A stretch of DNA of 64,000 bases, taken from the NCBI GenBank assembly GCA_964554535.1, contig CAZKPB010000008.1, positions 1 to 64,000 of the forward strand, read 5' to 3'. The translations under genes were made by a program, and so were the position numbers. The notes beneath the pieces were generated by a model. That model was not told the origin of the DNA, searched no databases, and saw nothing but the letters and a program-made list of their open reading frames with translations. Shown here one piece after another: positions 51,252 to 59,716 of the stretch. Positions within the stretch are counted from its first letter, which is position 1; every line of letters starts with the position of its first letter. The DNA comes from DMER64 sp964554535 (GTDB taxonomy: Bacteria > Bacteroidota > Bacteroidia > Bacteroidales > UBA932).

Positions 51252-52619
51252 ATGAATATAGCCGTTATACTGGCCGGTGGTTCCGGCAGCCGCCTGGGTT
51301 ACGCCACCCCCAAGCAATTTTTCAAAATTGCGGGCAAGACGGTCATTGAACACACCCTCAATGTGTTTGAACGCAATGCGCAGATTGACGAGATTGCCGT
51401 GGTGGTCAACGACCCTTACCAGCATACCATTGAAGATATGGTGCTGACCAACGGTTGGGTCAAAGTCCGGAAAATCCTGATGGGAGGCAAAGAACGCTAT
51501 CACTCGTCTCTGGCGGCCATTACCGCTTACGCTGACCGTCCCGACGACTGCCTGATTTTTCACGATGCGGTACGCCCCCTGGTGGACGACCGTATTATCA
51601 ATGACGTGATAGCGGCAATGAGAACCTACCACGCAGTAGATGTGGCTATCCCTGCCACAGATACCATTATTAAGGTGGACACCGCACAGTCGTTCATTGA
51701 AAGCATTCCCGAACGGCGTTTCCTGCAACGCGGCCAGACCCCGCAAGCCTTCACCGTGGCCACCATAGCCAAAGCTTACGACATAGCCCTCAAGGACCCC
51801 GCCTTTGTCTCGACCGACGACTGTGGTGTAGTGGCCAAATACCTTCCGGAAGAAAAAATATTTGTAGTCCGGGGCGAGGAAAGCAATATGAAGCTGACTT
51901 ACAAAGAAGACCTGTTTCTGCTGGACAAGCTCTTCCAGTTACGCTCGGCCACCTTGCACGCACAGGCCGATTTCTCCTTGCTCAAAGACAAAACCGTAGT
52001 GGTGTTTGGAGGCAATTCGGGCATCGGGGCCGAGGTGATGGACCTGGCTCGGGAGCATGGAGCCAGGGTATTTTCGTTTTCGCGCAGCACCACCGGAACC
52101 GACATCGCCCAACGCCAGACCGTCCGTCAAGTCCTTGCCGGCGTGGCCGAGCAAACCTGGCGCATTGACTACGTGGTCAATGCGGCCGCCCTGCTGGTGC
52201 GTCAGCCGCTGGCCTCCATGGACGAGTCCCTGATTGATGAAATGACGCACACCAACTTTAACGGAATGGTCAATGTGGCGGTGGAAAGCTATCCTTACCT
52301 CAAGGCCTCGCAGGGGCAGTTGCTGCTGTATACCTCCAGTTCGTATACGCGCGGCAGGGCTTTCTACAGCATTTACTCGGCCCTCAAGGCGGCCGTGGTG
52401 AACTTTATGCAGGCCCTCTCGCAAGAATGGGACGGTGACGGGGTCAGAGTCAACGTGATCAATCCCGAGCGGACCAAAACCCCCATGCGCGTGCGCAACT
52501 TCGGCAACGAGCCCGACCGCACGTTGCTCAGCGCCCGTCAGGTGGCCGAGGTATCCCTGCAAACCCTGTTGCTGCCCATATCGGGGCAGGTGGTGGATGT
52601 GAAGATTACTAAGGAGTGA
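51252..52619 (+). CDS. Bifunctional IspD-like cytidylyltransferase / SDR (probable CDP-ribitol synthesis)
   Basis: A 455-residue two-domain enzyme. Residues 1-230 are an IspD/TarI-type cytidylyltransferase: IAVILAGGSGSRLGYATPKQ, FHDAVRPLVDD and the Lys/Arg pattern for CTP. Residues 238-455 are a short-chain dehydrogenase: TVVVFGGNSGIGAEV for NADPH and YSIYSALKAA with the Tyr-x3-Lys pair. This fusion is the layout of Haemophilus Bcs1 and related proteins that reduce ribulose-5-phosphate to ribitol-5-phosphate and make CDP-ribitol. The CDP-polyol transferase directly downstream (four-base overlap) supports that reading. Glycerol or another polyol cannot be excluded. Confidence 0.88.
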   Translation: MNIAVILAGGSGSRLGYATPKQFFKIAGKTVIEHTLNVFERNAQIDEIAVVVNDPYQHTIEDMVLTNGWVKVRKILMGGKERYHSSLAAITAYADRPDDCLIFHDAVRPLVDDRIINDVIAAMRTYHAVDVAIPATDTIIKVDTAQSFIESIPERRFLQRGQTPQAFTVATIAKAYDIALKDPAFVSTDDCGVVAKYLPEEKIFVVRGEESNMKLTYKEDLFLLDKLFQLRSATLHAQADFSLLKDKTVVVFGGNSGIGAEVMDLAREHGARVFSFSRSTTGTDIAQRQTVRQVLAGVAEQTWRIDYVVNAAALLVRQPLASMDESLIDEMTHTNFNGMVNVAVESYPYLKASQGQLLLYTSSSYTRGRAFYSIYSALKAAVVNFMQALSQEWDGDGVRVNVINPERTKTPMRVRNFGNEPDRTLLSARQVAEVSLQTLLLPISGQVVDVKITKE

Positions 52620-53803
52620 TGGTCAAGTTTCTGGTATACCTGCTGGGGTACGTGATTTATCCTTTTTCGTTTCTGATGCCCAGAAACGGCAAGGTGTGGG
52701 CGTTTGGAAGCTATAGGGGCGGGTTTGGAGACAATGCCAAATACTTGTATTTATATGTTTGCACCCACTATCCCCAAATAAAGGCCGTGTGGATCAGTCC
52801 CAACCGTAAGACCGTCAAGGCGGTGCGCGCGCTGGGGTATTCGGCCCGGTTTATCGGGAGCCCGGCGGGACTGTGGACAGCCTTGCGGGCCAAATACTGG
52901 TTTTTCAATGCATATACCTCGGACATTCTTTTCTTTGCAAGCGGGGGAGCGGTTTGCGTGAACCTGTGGCACGGGGTGGGGCTCAAGAAGATTGAGTTTT
53001 GCGTGGAAGACGGGCCGTTGCGCAAACGCTATGTAGAGAAACGGTTTTGGGAGCGGTTTTACTATCCGCAGGTGTTCCGCAGGCCCGATTACCTGCTTTC
53101 GTCCACGGAGTTTCAGTCGGTGAAGTTTGCGCAGGCGTTCCGGATTCCGGTGGCGCGTTGCCTCAATCTGGGGTACCCCCGCAACCGGATACTGACTATG
53201 CCCGATGCCGAGCGGAGGCAGTTTGTGGCGCGGTACGAACCGGTGGCCACCGGGGAGTTGATTGCAAAGGCCTCGGCCTATAGGAAGGTCTATATTTATA
53301 TGCCTACCTGGAGGGATTCGCAGAAGCAGTTGTTCACGCAAGTGCTTGATTTGGAAGCGCTTAATAAAGAGATGGAACGGCAACAGGCGCTGTTTATCCT
53401 CAAGCCGCATCCCAATACGGTGGTGGATGCGTCGCTGCTCAGGCCGTTTTCTCATATTCTCTGTATGGACCGCGTGGTGGACGTATATACCGTCTTGCCG
53501 TATACCGACGTGTTGATTACGGATTATTCCTCTATCCTGTACGATTATATCCTGATGGACGGGAAAGCGGTAATTCTGTACCTGTATGATTATGAAAAAT
53601 ATGTAAAAGACCGGGATTTTAATTACCCGTTCAGTGAAAACGTGGCGGGCACGCAGGTGCATTCCTTTACGCAGTTACTACAGTGTCTGGCCGATGTGCC
53701 GCAGGCGGTGCCTGAAGCGGAACTGCTACCTATACGGAAGAAGTTTTGGGGGGAAGGACGTGGGGATGTGTGCCGGGACTTGATAGATAAAGTTATACGT
53801 TAA
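52616..53803 (+). CDS. CDP-glycerol/CDP-ribitol phosphotransferase (TagF/TarL-like)
   Basis: A 395-residue member of the TagF/TagB/TarL family, which moves polyol phosphate from a CDP-polyol onto a sugar or a growing chain. NLWHGVGLKKIEF (family WHGxxLK motif), YKKVYIYMPTWR-type strand (KVYIYMPTWRDS), LFILKPHPN and LITDYSSILYDYILMD are conserved, with the His and Asp-Tyr-Ser residues seen in the CDP-binding pocket of TagF. It overlaps the CDP-ribitol gene by four bases. Start ATG at 52616 coupled to the previous stop. Confidence 0.9.
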   Translation: MMVKFLVYLLGYVIYPFSFLMPRNGKVWAFGSYRGGFGDNAKYLYLYVCTHYPQIKAVWISPNRKTVKAVRALGYSARFIGSPAGLWTALRAKYWFFNAYTSDILFFASGGAVCVNLWHGVGLKKIEFCVEDGPLRKRYVEKRFWERFYYPQVFRRPDYLLSSTEFQSVKFAQAFRIPVARCLNLGYPRNRILTMPDAERRQFVARYEPVATGELIAKASAYRKVYIYMPTWRDSQKQLFTQVLDLEALNKEMERQQALFILKPHPNTVVDASLLRPFSHILCMDRVVDVYTVLPYTDVLITDYSSILYDYILMDGKAVILYLYDYEKYVKDRDFNYPFSENVAGTQVHSFTQLLQCLADVPQAVPEAELLPIRKKFWGEGRGDVCRDLIDKVIR

Positions 53804-54804
53804 TGATACAACCAAAAGTCAGTGTAATCATTCCCATCTACAATGCAGGGGAATACTTAGTTTCTTGCCTAGATTCGGTTGTGGGCCAGACGCTGAAAGA
53901 AATAGAAATCATTCTGGTGACGGATTGTCCCACCGACGGGAGCGATGCGGTGGCGCAGCGATATGCCGATGCGGACCCACGGGTGCGACTTCACCGGAAC
54001 AAAGAAAACCTGCACATAGGTTTATCGCGTAATGTGGGGCTGGAACTGGCTACGGGGGAATATATCACTTTCTGCGACCACGATGATTATATGGAATTGG
54101 ATATGTTAGAGAAGATGTATGCGTTAGCGGTGGAAAGAGGGTTTGTAGTATTGGGGTCGCACGTGATCCGGTCAGATAAGGTGCCGGTGTATAGCGGGGA
54201 GTGTCATAGTGGAATAACGCCACTTATGGAGGCGTTTTATCTGACCTTGCATAGGAAATATGATTCACTACATTGTGGGGGCTACGTGTATTGTCAATTG
54301 TTTAAAAGACAATTTATTGAAAAACACAAACTCCGTTTTGTTGACACTAATAGATTGACATCAGAAGATTTGTTGTTTACAATTGAATTGTACTCGTTGA
54401 TGCTAAACGGTTATGCCAATGTATCTCAATACGCTTACTATGATGCCGCTTTTTATCATCATATTGTAAGGCCTGGTTCTACCGGGGCTACAAGAAATTA
54501 CAGAGATTTTGAGAAACAGGTTTTGTCTATTATGTACTTAGATTCAATTATCGACGATACACGGCAAATATCTGTTTATCAAGCCAAGAAACGTTTGTTG
54601 AGATTGCTAACGGTATATGTGTATTGGCTTGTAAAACGAGAATTGAAACAACATCACTTTAAAGATTTGTGCAAGCAACTTAGACTATTGCGTTCTAATG
54701 CGCGTATACAAGATCTTATCAACACGTATCACTACAAATATGACCCAAAACTGACGCCGCCCAAGAATGTGGTGCTATTGTGTATGAAAGTATTTATAGG
54801 TTAA
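53803..54804 (+). CDS. Glycosyltransferase family 2
   Basis: A 333-residue GT2 enzyme: KVSVIIPIYNAGEYLVSCL, VTDCPTDGSDAVA, GLSRNVGLELATGEY and the DXD-like FCDHDDYME. SEDLLFTIELY supplies the acceptor-side acidic motif. The first third has the GC content of the neighbourhood, while the rest (from about 54240) is clearly AT-rich, as if patched. The ATG shares its A with the previous stop. Confidence 0.92.
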   Translation: MIQPKVSVIIPIYNAGEYLVSCLDSVVGQTLKEIEIILVTDCPTDGSDAVAQRYADADPRVRLHRNKENLHIGLSRNVGLELATGEYITFCDHDDYMELDMLEKMYALAVERGFVVLGSHVIRSDKVPVYSGECHSGITPLMEAFYLTLHRKYDSLHCGGYVYCQLFKRQFIEKHKLRFVDTNRLTSEDLLFTIELYSLMLNGYANVSQYAYYDAAFYHHIVRPGSTGATRNYRDFEKQVLSIMYLDSIIDDTRQISVYQAKKRLLRLLTVYVYWLVKRELKQHHFKDLCKQLRLLRSNARIQDLINTYHYKYDPKLTPPKNVVLLCMKVFIG

Positions 54805-54829
54805 CGTTATAGCGGTTATTTGTTAATAG

Positions 54830-55816
54830 ATGTCCAATCCCATCATATCTGTATTAGTCCCGGTCTACAATGTGGCTCCCTACATAGAACGTTGCGTGCG
54901 CTCTTTGTTTGAACAGACCTACCCTAATCTGGAATATGTGTTTGTGAATGATGCCACTCCGGATGACAGTATGGAGATTCTGGAGCGGGTGATGGAGGAT
55001 TACCCGCAACGCAAGGCACAGGTAAAGATAGTCAATCACGTATCTAACAGAGGCCTTGCGGCGGTGCGAAATACCTGTGTGACACACGCTATGGGGGAAT
55101 ACGTGACGTTTGTGGATTCGGACGATTATCTTTGTATTGATGCCATAAAGTGCTTATACGAGAGAATGGTAGAGACACAAGCCGATCTAGTAATGGGAAA
55201 TAGGGTTACCGTACAAGAGGGATTTCCTGCATTTATTAGCCATTTCCCTAGAGGATGCGCTTTTACACAAAAAGACAAGTTCAACATTTTAGATACCGTG
55301 GTATACGCGAAACTATACCATATATCACTTTTTGAGCATATACACTGGATAGAGGGACTGAATCTTGGAGAAGATGTATATACGGTCCCCATTCTGTTTT
55401 ATTACGCCAAACAAATTGCCGTCACAGAGCATACGGTGTATTACTATGTGAAAAACGCAAGTTCATACACCGGAAGCCGTACCAGTTTGAACTATCACGC
55501 TGTTGAATTTTACAAAGGCCTTCAATATCTTTCAGAGCAATTTGAAGCATTACCCAATGCAGAGGATTACCTCATATGGATTGATGATGTTGTACTGTCA
55601 CGTAAGGTTAATGATTTCAAGAGAGCTTTCCCTAATTATAGGTTAATAAAGGAGATATCGTGTGTTTTTCCTAAAGCGTACCAATCAATTAAGCGCCAGA
55701 ATTTAAAGAGTTGCATCTTTCTGTCTCTGGCCTCGGCCAAATGCTACGGACTGCTCTATGTGGTCACCGGAGCCCAGCGGTTTTTGGTGTGGTGTCGCAA
55801 GATGCTAAGAGGCTAA
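54830..55816 (+). CDS. Glycosyltransferase family 2
   Basis: A 328-residue GT2 enzyme: IISVLVPVYNVAPYIERCV, FVNDATPDDSMEIL, RGLAAVRNTCVTHAMGEY and VDSDDYLCID as metal site. LNLGEDVYTVPILFYY is the acceptor-side motif. GC-rich start and end with an AT-rich middle (about 55140-55690). 25 bases after the preceding gene; last gene of the + strand part of the locus. It is convergent with the next gene with four bases between stops. Confidence 0.92.
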   Translation: MSNPIISVLVPVYNVAPYIERCVRSLFEQTYPNLEYVFVNDATPDDSMEILERVMEDYPQRKAQVKIVNHVSNRGLAAVRNTCVTHAMGEYVTFVDSDDYLCIDAIKCLYERMVETQADLVMGNRVTVQEGFPAFISHFPRGCAFTQKDKFNILDTVVYAKLYHISLFEHIHWIEGLNLGEDVYTVPILFYYAKQIAVTEHTVYYYVKNASSYTGSRTSLNYHAVEFYKGLQYLSEQFEALPNAEDYLIWIDDVVLSRKVNDFKRAFPNYRLIKEISCVFPKAYQSIKRQNLKSCIFLSLASAKCYGLLYVVTGAQRFLVWCRKMLRG

Positions 55817-55820
55817 GAGG

Positions 55821-56651
55821 CTAATACTTGTTTAGCAGCGTTGTAATCAGTTTATCTTTGCTGCGACTGCTCTTCCAGTAAGAGCCGTTGATGGTATGCA
55901 GCCAGCGGTTGTTGTCAAACAAATGAAAGGAGTCTTCGTAGAAATTGTCGCCTTCACGAAGTTCAGCGCCGAATAAATGCGTCTTGTCATCACGATGTAA
56001 AGCGTCATACAGACAACGCCAATTACCTCCACCGGTATCAAGATAGTGCCCCTTGACTTTCACCGGCATAAAATCCAGCTTTTTACCGGCCACGTAGGGG
56101 TAGTAGAAGAAACTCAGTCCCGGCCACATATAACGGTAGGGGCCCGATTCCCGCAGGTTTCCATAAATGGGGTTTTGGTTGGATAAGGTAATGGATATGG
56201 GTGCAATGGGGAAAATGTCGTGGTCAATAAATCCAAAAACATCCGGCTGCCTTTTTTTGACAATCTTGCGGTAGATCCAGTTGAGGGCCCCCGCGTGCGA
56301 GTAACTGGGAGAGACCCGTCCCAACTTGCTTTTGGGCAATCTGATATAGCTTACCCCGTTTTCAATGCACAGCGCTTTAATGGCCAATCCGGCTTCGGGG
56401 TTGGACGAGTTGTCCGCCACAATGTAAGTAATGTCTGTCCCCAAGTATTTTCTGACTAATCGTATTTGTTGCGAAATCACCAAGACATTGTTGAAGGCAA
56501 TGGAAATAACGTCTGTATACGGTGTTGTGTCATCCGCCTTATCTATGTGCAACGGTAAATTCCAAGAGAAACAACGCTTGTATGAATGCATCATCAGAAT
56601 CCTTTCCAGAAGACGTATCCATAGTCTATATATAAGGCGTTTTGGGGACAT
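55821..56651 (-). CDS. Putative glycosyltransferase (GT-A-like)
   Basis: A 276-residue protein likely with a GT-A fold: TDVISIAFNNVLVISQQI as first strand, ITYIVADNSSNPEAG as second, DVFGFIDHDIFPIAP as a DxD-like metal site, and LDTGGGNWRCLYDAL later. No family I can name firmly; it resembles uncharacterised capsular polysaccharide transferases. ATG 56651 fits better than the longer frame, whose upstream 48 codons run through the M16 terminator. Encoded opposite to the two GT2 genes. Confidence 0.6.
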   Translation of the reverse strand: MSPKRLIYRLWIRLLERILMMHSYKRCFSWNLPLHIDKADDTTPYTDVISIAFNNVLVISQQIRLVRKYLGTDITYIVADNSSNPEAGLAIKALCIENGVSYIRLPKSKLGRVSPSYSHAGALNWIYRKIVKKRQPDVFGFIDHDIFPIAPISITLSNQNPIYGNLRESGPYRYMWPGLSFFYYPYVAGKKLDFMPVKVKGHYLDTGGGNWRCLYDALHRDDKTHLFGAELREGDNFYEDSFHLFDNNRWLHTINGSYWKSSRSKDKLITTLLNKY

Positions 56652-56731
56652 TGTATAAATTTTAATCCTACAAAGATAATTATTACAGTGCAAGCGATAA
56701 AGGGGCTTGGCTTCGGTTGATGTGCGTACAT

Positions 56732-56762
56732 AAAAAGAGGGCGACTTTTTAGTCGCCCTCTT
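56732..56762 (-). terminator. Terminator of the M16 protease gene
   Basis: Perfect 12-base stem AAGAGGGCGACT/AGTCGCCCTCTT (56735-56762) with a TTTT loop; on the minus strand it is followed by a T-run. It starts 23 bases after the M16 stop. The remaining gap (56652-56731) holds nothing recognisable. Confidence 0.92.
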
Positions 56763-56784
56763 GGATGGATATGGCAATAAGTGC

Positions 56785-59598
56785 TTATTCCGCATTCATG
56801 GACAAATCAACAAAGTTCCCCGCTTTGAGGAAGTTCTTTATGAATTTTTGCAGGGTGGCGGGCGTAACGGCGTTGACGGTGGCGTCAAAATCGGTCACGG
56901 AGTCAAGTCCACCCTCGCGATACCAGGTCTGCAGTGCGTCGGACCAGAAGGCGTTGCTGATGAGCTTTTCCTGATGAGTCTTGAGTATGTTTTCCTTGGC
57001 TTTGGATACGAATTCGTCTGAAGGCAAGTTCAGAGCCAGATTCTGTATGTCGGCGTTCGCTATTTCTCCCATCTTCATCTGCTTGTCGGGATCGGTGTCA
57101 AAGTAGACCAGCAAGAAGGCCTGGCCATTGGGTTTGGGCACCATGCTGGCTTGTACGGAAGCTGCGTAGGTACCCCCTTCTTCTTCACGCAGGCTCTTGA
57201 TATAAGTCTGGTTGACCACGGATTCCAATACGCTCATATTGATTTGATTTTCAAGTGTCTGGTCCAATGTGGAAGAATAAATCTTAATGATGCTGGTTTT
57301 GGGCGTTTCCATAGTCACCTTAAAGTGGTTGCTTACCTTACCGGTCACCAGGGCGGCGTCATCCTTAACCCAGGCATTGGCTTTAGCCTGTGAGGGAAGT
57401 GAACCGATGTACAGTTCGACCAGCGGCTTGAGCGTGGCCAAATCCACATTCCCCACTATAACCAGGGTCATTCCGTTGACATTGCTGAAGCACTGACGGT
57501 ATGCTTTTTCCAGGTTGGCCAGAGATACCTTGGTCAACAATTCGCTGGAAATGAGGCAACGGCGCGGGCTGTTGTTGTACATGGTCTTGTTCAGTTCGCT
57601 TTGCAATTTGAAAGCAGGCGTCTTTTCCGTATTGGGAATCACGGCATTCAACTGGGCCATGGGAGCGGCAAAATCTTCTTCGGTGAAACGGGGAACCGTA
57701 TAGTATGCATTGAATAATTCAAAAATGGTAGCTATGTCCTGCGGGGAACCGCCGGCTTCCACTCCGTTTTGGTAAGATCCCATAAACGGCGAGGCTCCGA
57801 CTACCTTTCCGGTAAGTTTTTTGGCAATCTGAGAATTGGTGAAATCACCCAAACCGCAACTGGTGCTCCACAATTGCCATACATTGGCTTCTACGGAAGG
57901 CTGCAGTTCGTCGGCCAGCATGGAACGGCCGCCCGGGGTCCAGCCGTACAGGGAAACTTCATCTTTCTTGAAATCGGTAGGTTTGATGACCACTTTCACG
58001 CCGTTGGACAGGGTCCATTCGGTGCTGCCAAAGACAGAGGCTTTTTCTGAAACCACTTTGCCGGCCTTCAGTTTGGAGGCATCTACAATGGGGGCGTCGG
58101 AAACTTCTTCAGTGTAGGCTTCCAATTGGGCATCGGCCACGGACTTCATTACGTTAAGGAAGTCGGCTTCTGTGGGAATGGACAGCCCTTCACGCCGCGG
58201 GGAGCCACAGACCAAAACGCGGTTTTCTTCCGTTATCAGTTCGTTGGCTATCTGGTTCAATTGGTCCAGTTGGATGAAGGGCATATACCCCTTGGCGACT
58301 TCCAGTTCGTACGAGGGGGCCAAAATAGGCTTCTGGTTGACGAAGTGGTTGATGATGGAGTTAATCATCTCGGGGTTCTTGCGGTCGGCCTCGTTCTGGG
58401 CGGCGCGTTCCAAGTAGCGCAGCAGGGTGGTTTTGGCGCGGTCCAATTCGGCCTGTGTGAAGCCAAAACGTTTTACTTTTTCAATTTCAAGCATCAAGGC
58501 GTTGTAAGCACTTACGGTTTCCCCGTCTTTGCAGGCGGTCGAGAAGTAGGCGGCGTCGCAGGATTGGGTAAGCGCAGCAAACTGTGCATAGGCTTGAATG
58601 AAAGGGGCATCGGGTTTCTCGGCAATCTCGGCCAGGCGGTCGTTAAGCATGGAGCCTATGAGTGATTTGAACATGTCTACCATATAGACCATTCCCAGAG
58701 AACGCATTTCTGCGGGTACGGGTTCACTCTTGATTACGAAGTCCACCGATGAGTTGGAGAGTTCGGGGTCTGTGACGATGCCGATGATGGGCTCGTCATT
58801 TTCCGGAATGGGAATCAGTTTTTTGGGATTGGGTGTGGTGGGGGCGGAAATGTCAGCAAACAAGGATTTTATCTTGTTTTCCACGTAGTTGACGTCAATG
58901 TCACCTACTACTACCACGGCTTGCAGGTCGGGACGGTACCAGGTTTTGTAGAAGTCCTGCAGTTCTTTGGGCTCAAAGGTCTGCAAGCCTTCCTGGGTGC
59001 CAATGAGGTTGCATGTGGCGTATTTGGAACCTTTGTACAGGTAGGGGAGGGATTGCTCAAAGACGCGCCACTCGGCGGTACGGCGGGTACGCCATTCTTC
59101 CACAACCACCCCGCGCTCATTGTTGATCTCGGTGGGGTCATTGGTGACAAAGGCGGCGTAGTCGTGCATAATCAACAGACAGCTGTCCACAATGCCGTTA
59201 CGGGTAACAGGCACGTTGTTGAGCATATAGCTGGTCTGTTCCACACCGGTGCCGGCGTTGACGTTGTCTCCAAAGTTGCAGCCGATGCTTTCCATATAGC
59301 TGATGATGCCTTTGCCGGGGAAGTTCTTGGTCCCGTTGAGGGCCATATGTTCCAGGAAGTGGGCCAGACCGGCCTGACGTTCGTTTTCCTGAATGGCTCC
59401 CACATTGGTTACCAGGTAGAATTCGGCCCGTTTTTCCGGTTTGGTATTATGTTGAATGTAATAAGTCAATCCATTTTCCAATTTACCGATTTTGACGTTG
59501 GGGTCGTTTGTCAGCGGTTTCTGAGGGTCTGCCATTTGGGCAAACAAAGAGCCGCTAATCATTACAAATGATAGGACAAAAAGCAGGGATTTCTTCAT
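56785..59598 (-). CDS. M16-family zinc metalloprotease (pitrilysin/PqqL-like), secreted
   Basis: A 937-residue periplasmic zinc peptidase with two M16 halves forming a clam shell. Signal peptide KKSLLFVLSFVMISGSLFAQ. The inverted zinc motif HFLEH lies in GLAHFLEHMALNGTKNFPG, with the distal Glu in NERGVVVEEWRT. The second half (from about residue 515) lacks the zinc motif, as expected for the inactive half. Degrades peptides; fits with DPP11 and C69 in peptide use. Single gene, terminator present; divergent from the C69 gene by 118 bases with no clear promoter box. Confidence 0.94.
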   Translation of the reverse strand: MKKSLLFVLSFVMISGSLFAQMADPQKPLTNDPNVKIGKLENGLTYYIQHNTKPEKRAEFYLVTNVGAIQENERQAGLAHFLEHMALNGTKNFPGKGIISYMESIGCNFGDNVNAGTGVEQTSYMLNNVPVTRNGIVDSCLLIMHDYAAFVTNDPTEINNERGVVVEEWRTRRTAEWRVFEQSLPYLYKGSKYATCNLIGTQEGLQTFEPKELQDFYKTWYRPDLQAVVVVGDIDVNYVENKIKSLFADISAPTTPNPKKLIPIPENDEPIIGIVTDPELSNSSVDFVIKSEPVPAEMRSLGMVYMVDMFKSLIGSMLNDRLAEIAEKPDAPFIQAYAQFAALTQSCDAAYFSTACKDGETVSAYNALMLEIEKVKRFGFTQAELDRAKTTLLRYLERAAQNEADRKNPEMINSIINHFVNQKPILAPSYELEVAKGYMPFIQLDQLNQIANELITEENRVLVCGSPRREGLSIPTEADFLNVMKSVADAQLEAYTEEVSDAPIVDASKLKAGKVVSEKASVFGSTEWTLSNGVKVVIKPTDFKKDEVSLYGWTPGGRSMLADELQPSVEANVWQLWSTSCGLGDFTNSQIAKKLTGKVVGASPFMGSYQNGVEAGGSPQDIATIFELFNAYYTVPRFTEEDFAAPMAQLNAVIPNTEKTPAFKLQSELNKTMYNNSPRRCLISSELLTKVSLANLEKAYRQCFSNVNGMTLVIVGNVDLATLKPLVELYIGSLPSQAKANAWVKDDAALVTGKVSNHFKVTMETPKTSIIKIYSSTLDQTLENQINMSVLESVVNQTYIKSLREEEGGTYAASVQASMVPKPNGQAFLLVYFDTDPDKQMKMGEIANADIQNLALNLPSDEFVSKAKENILKTHQEKLISNAFWSDALQTWYREGGLDSVTDFDATVNAVTPATLQKFIKNFLKAGNFVDLSMNAE

Positions 59599-59716
59599 TT
59601 TTGTTTGGTTTATAAATAGTTTCTAAAGTTTGCGCGGTAAAAATACAAAAAAAGTGTCTCTATCACTCTTTTTTGTAATTTTACACTCTAATGAACCGAA
59701 AAACTCTTTTAATTCT

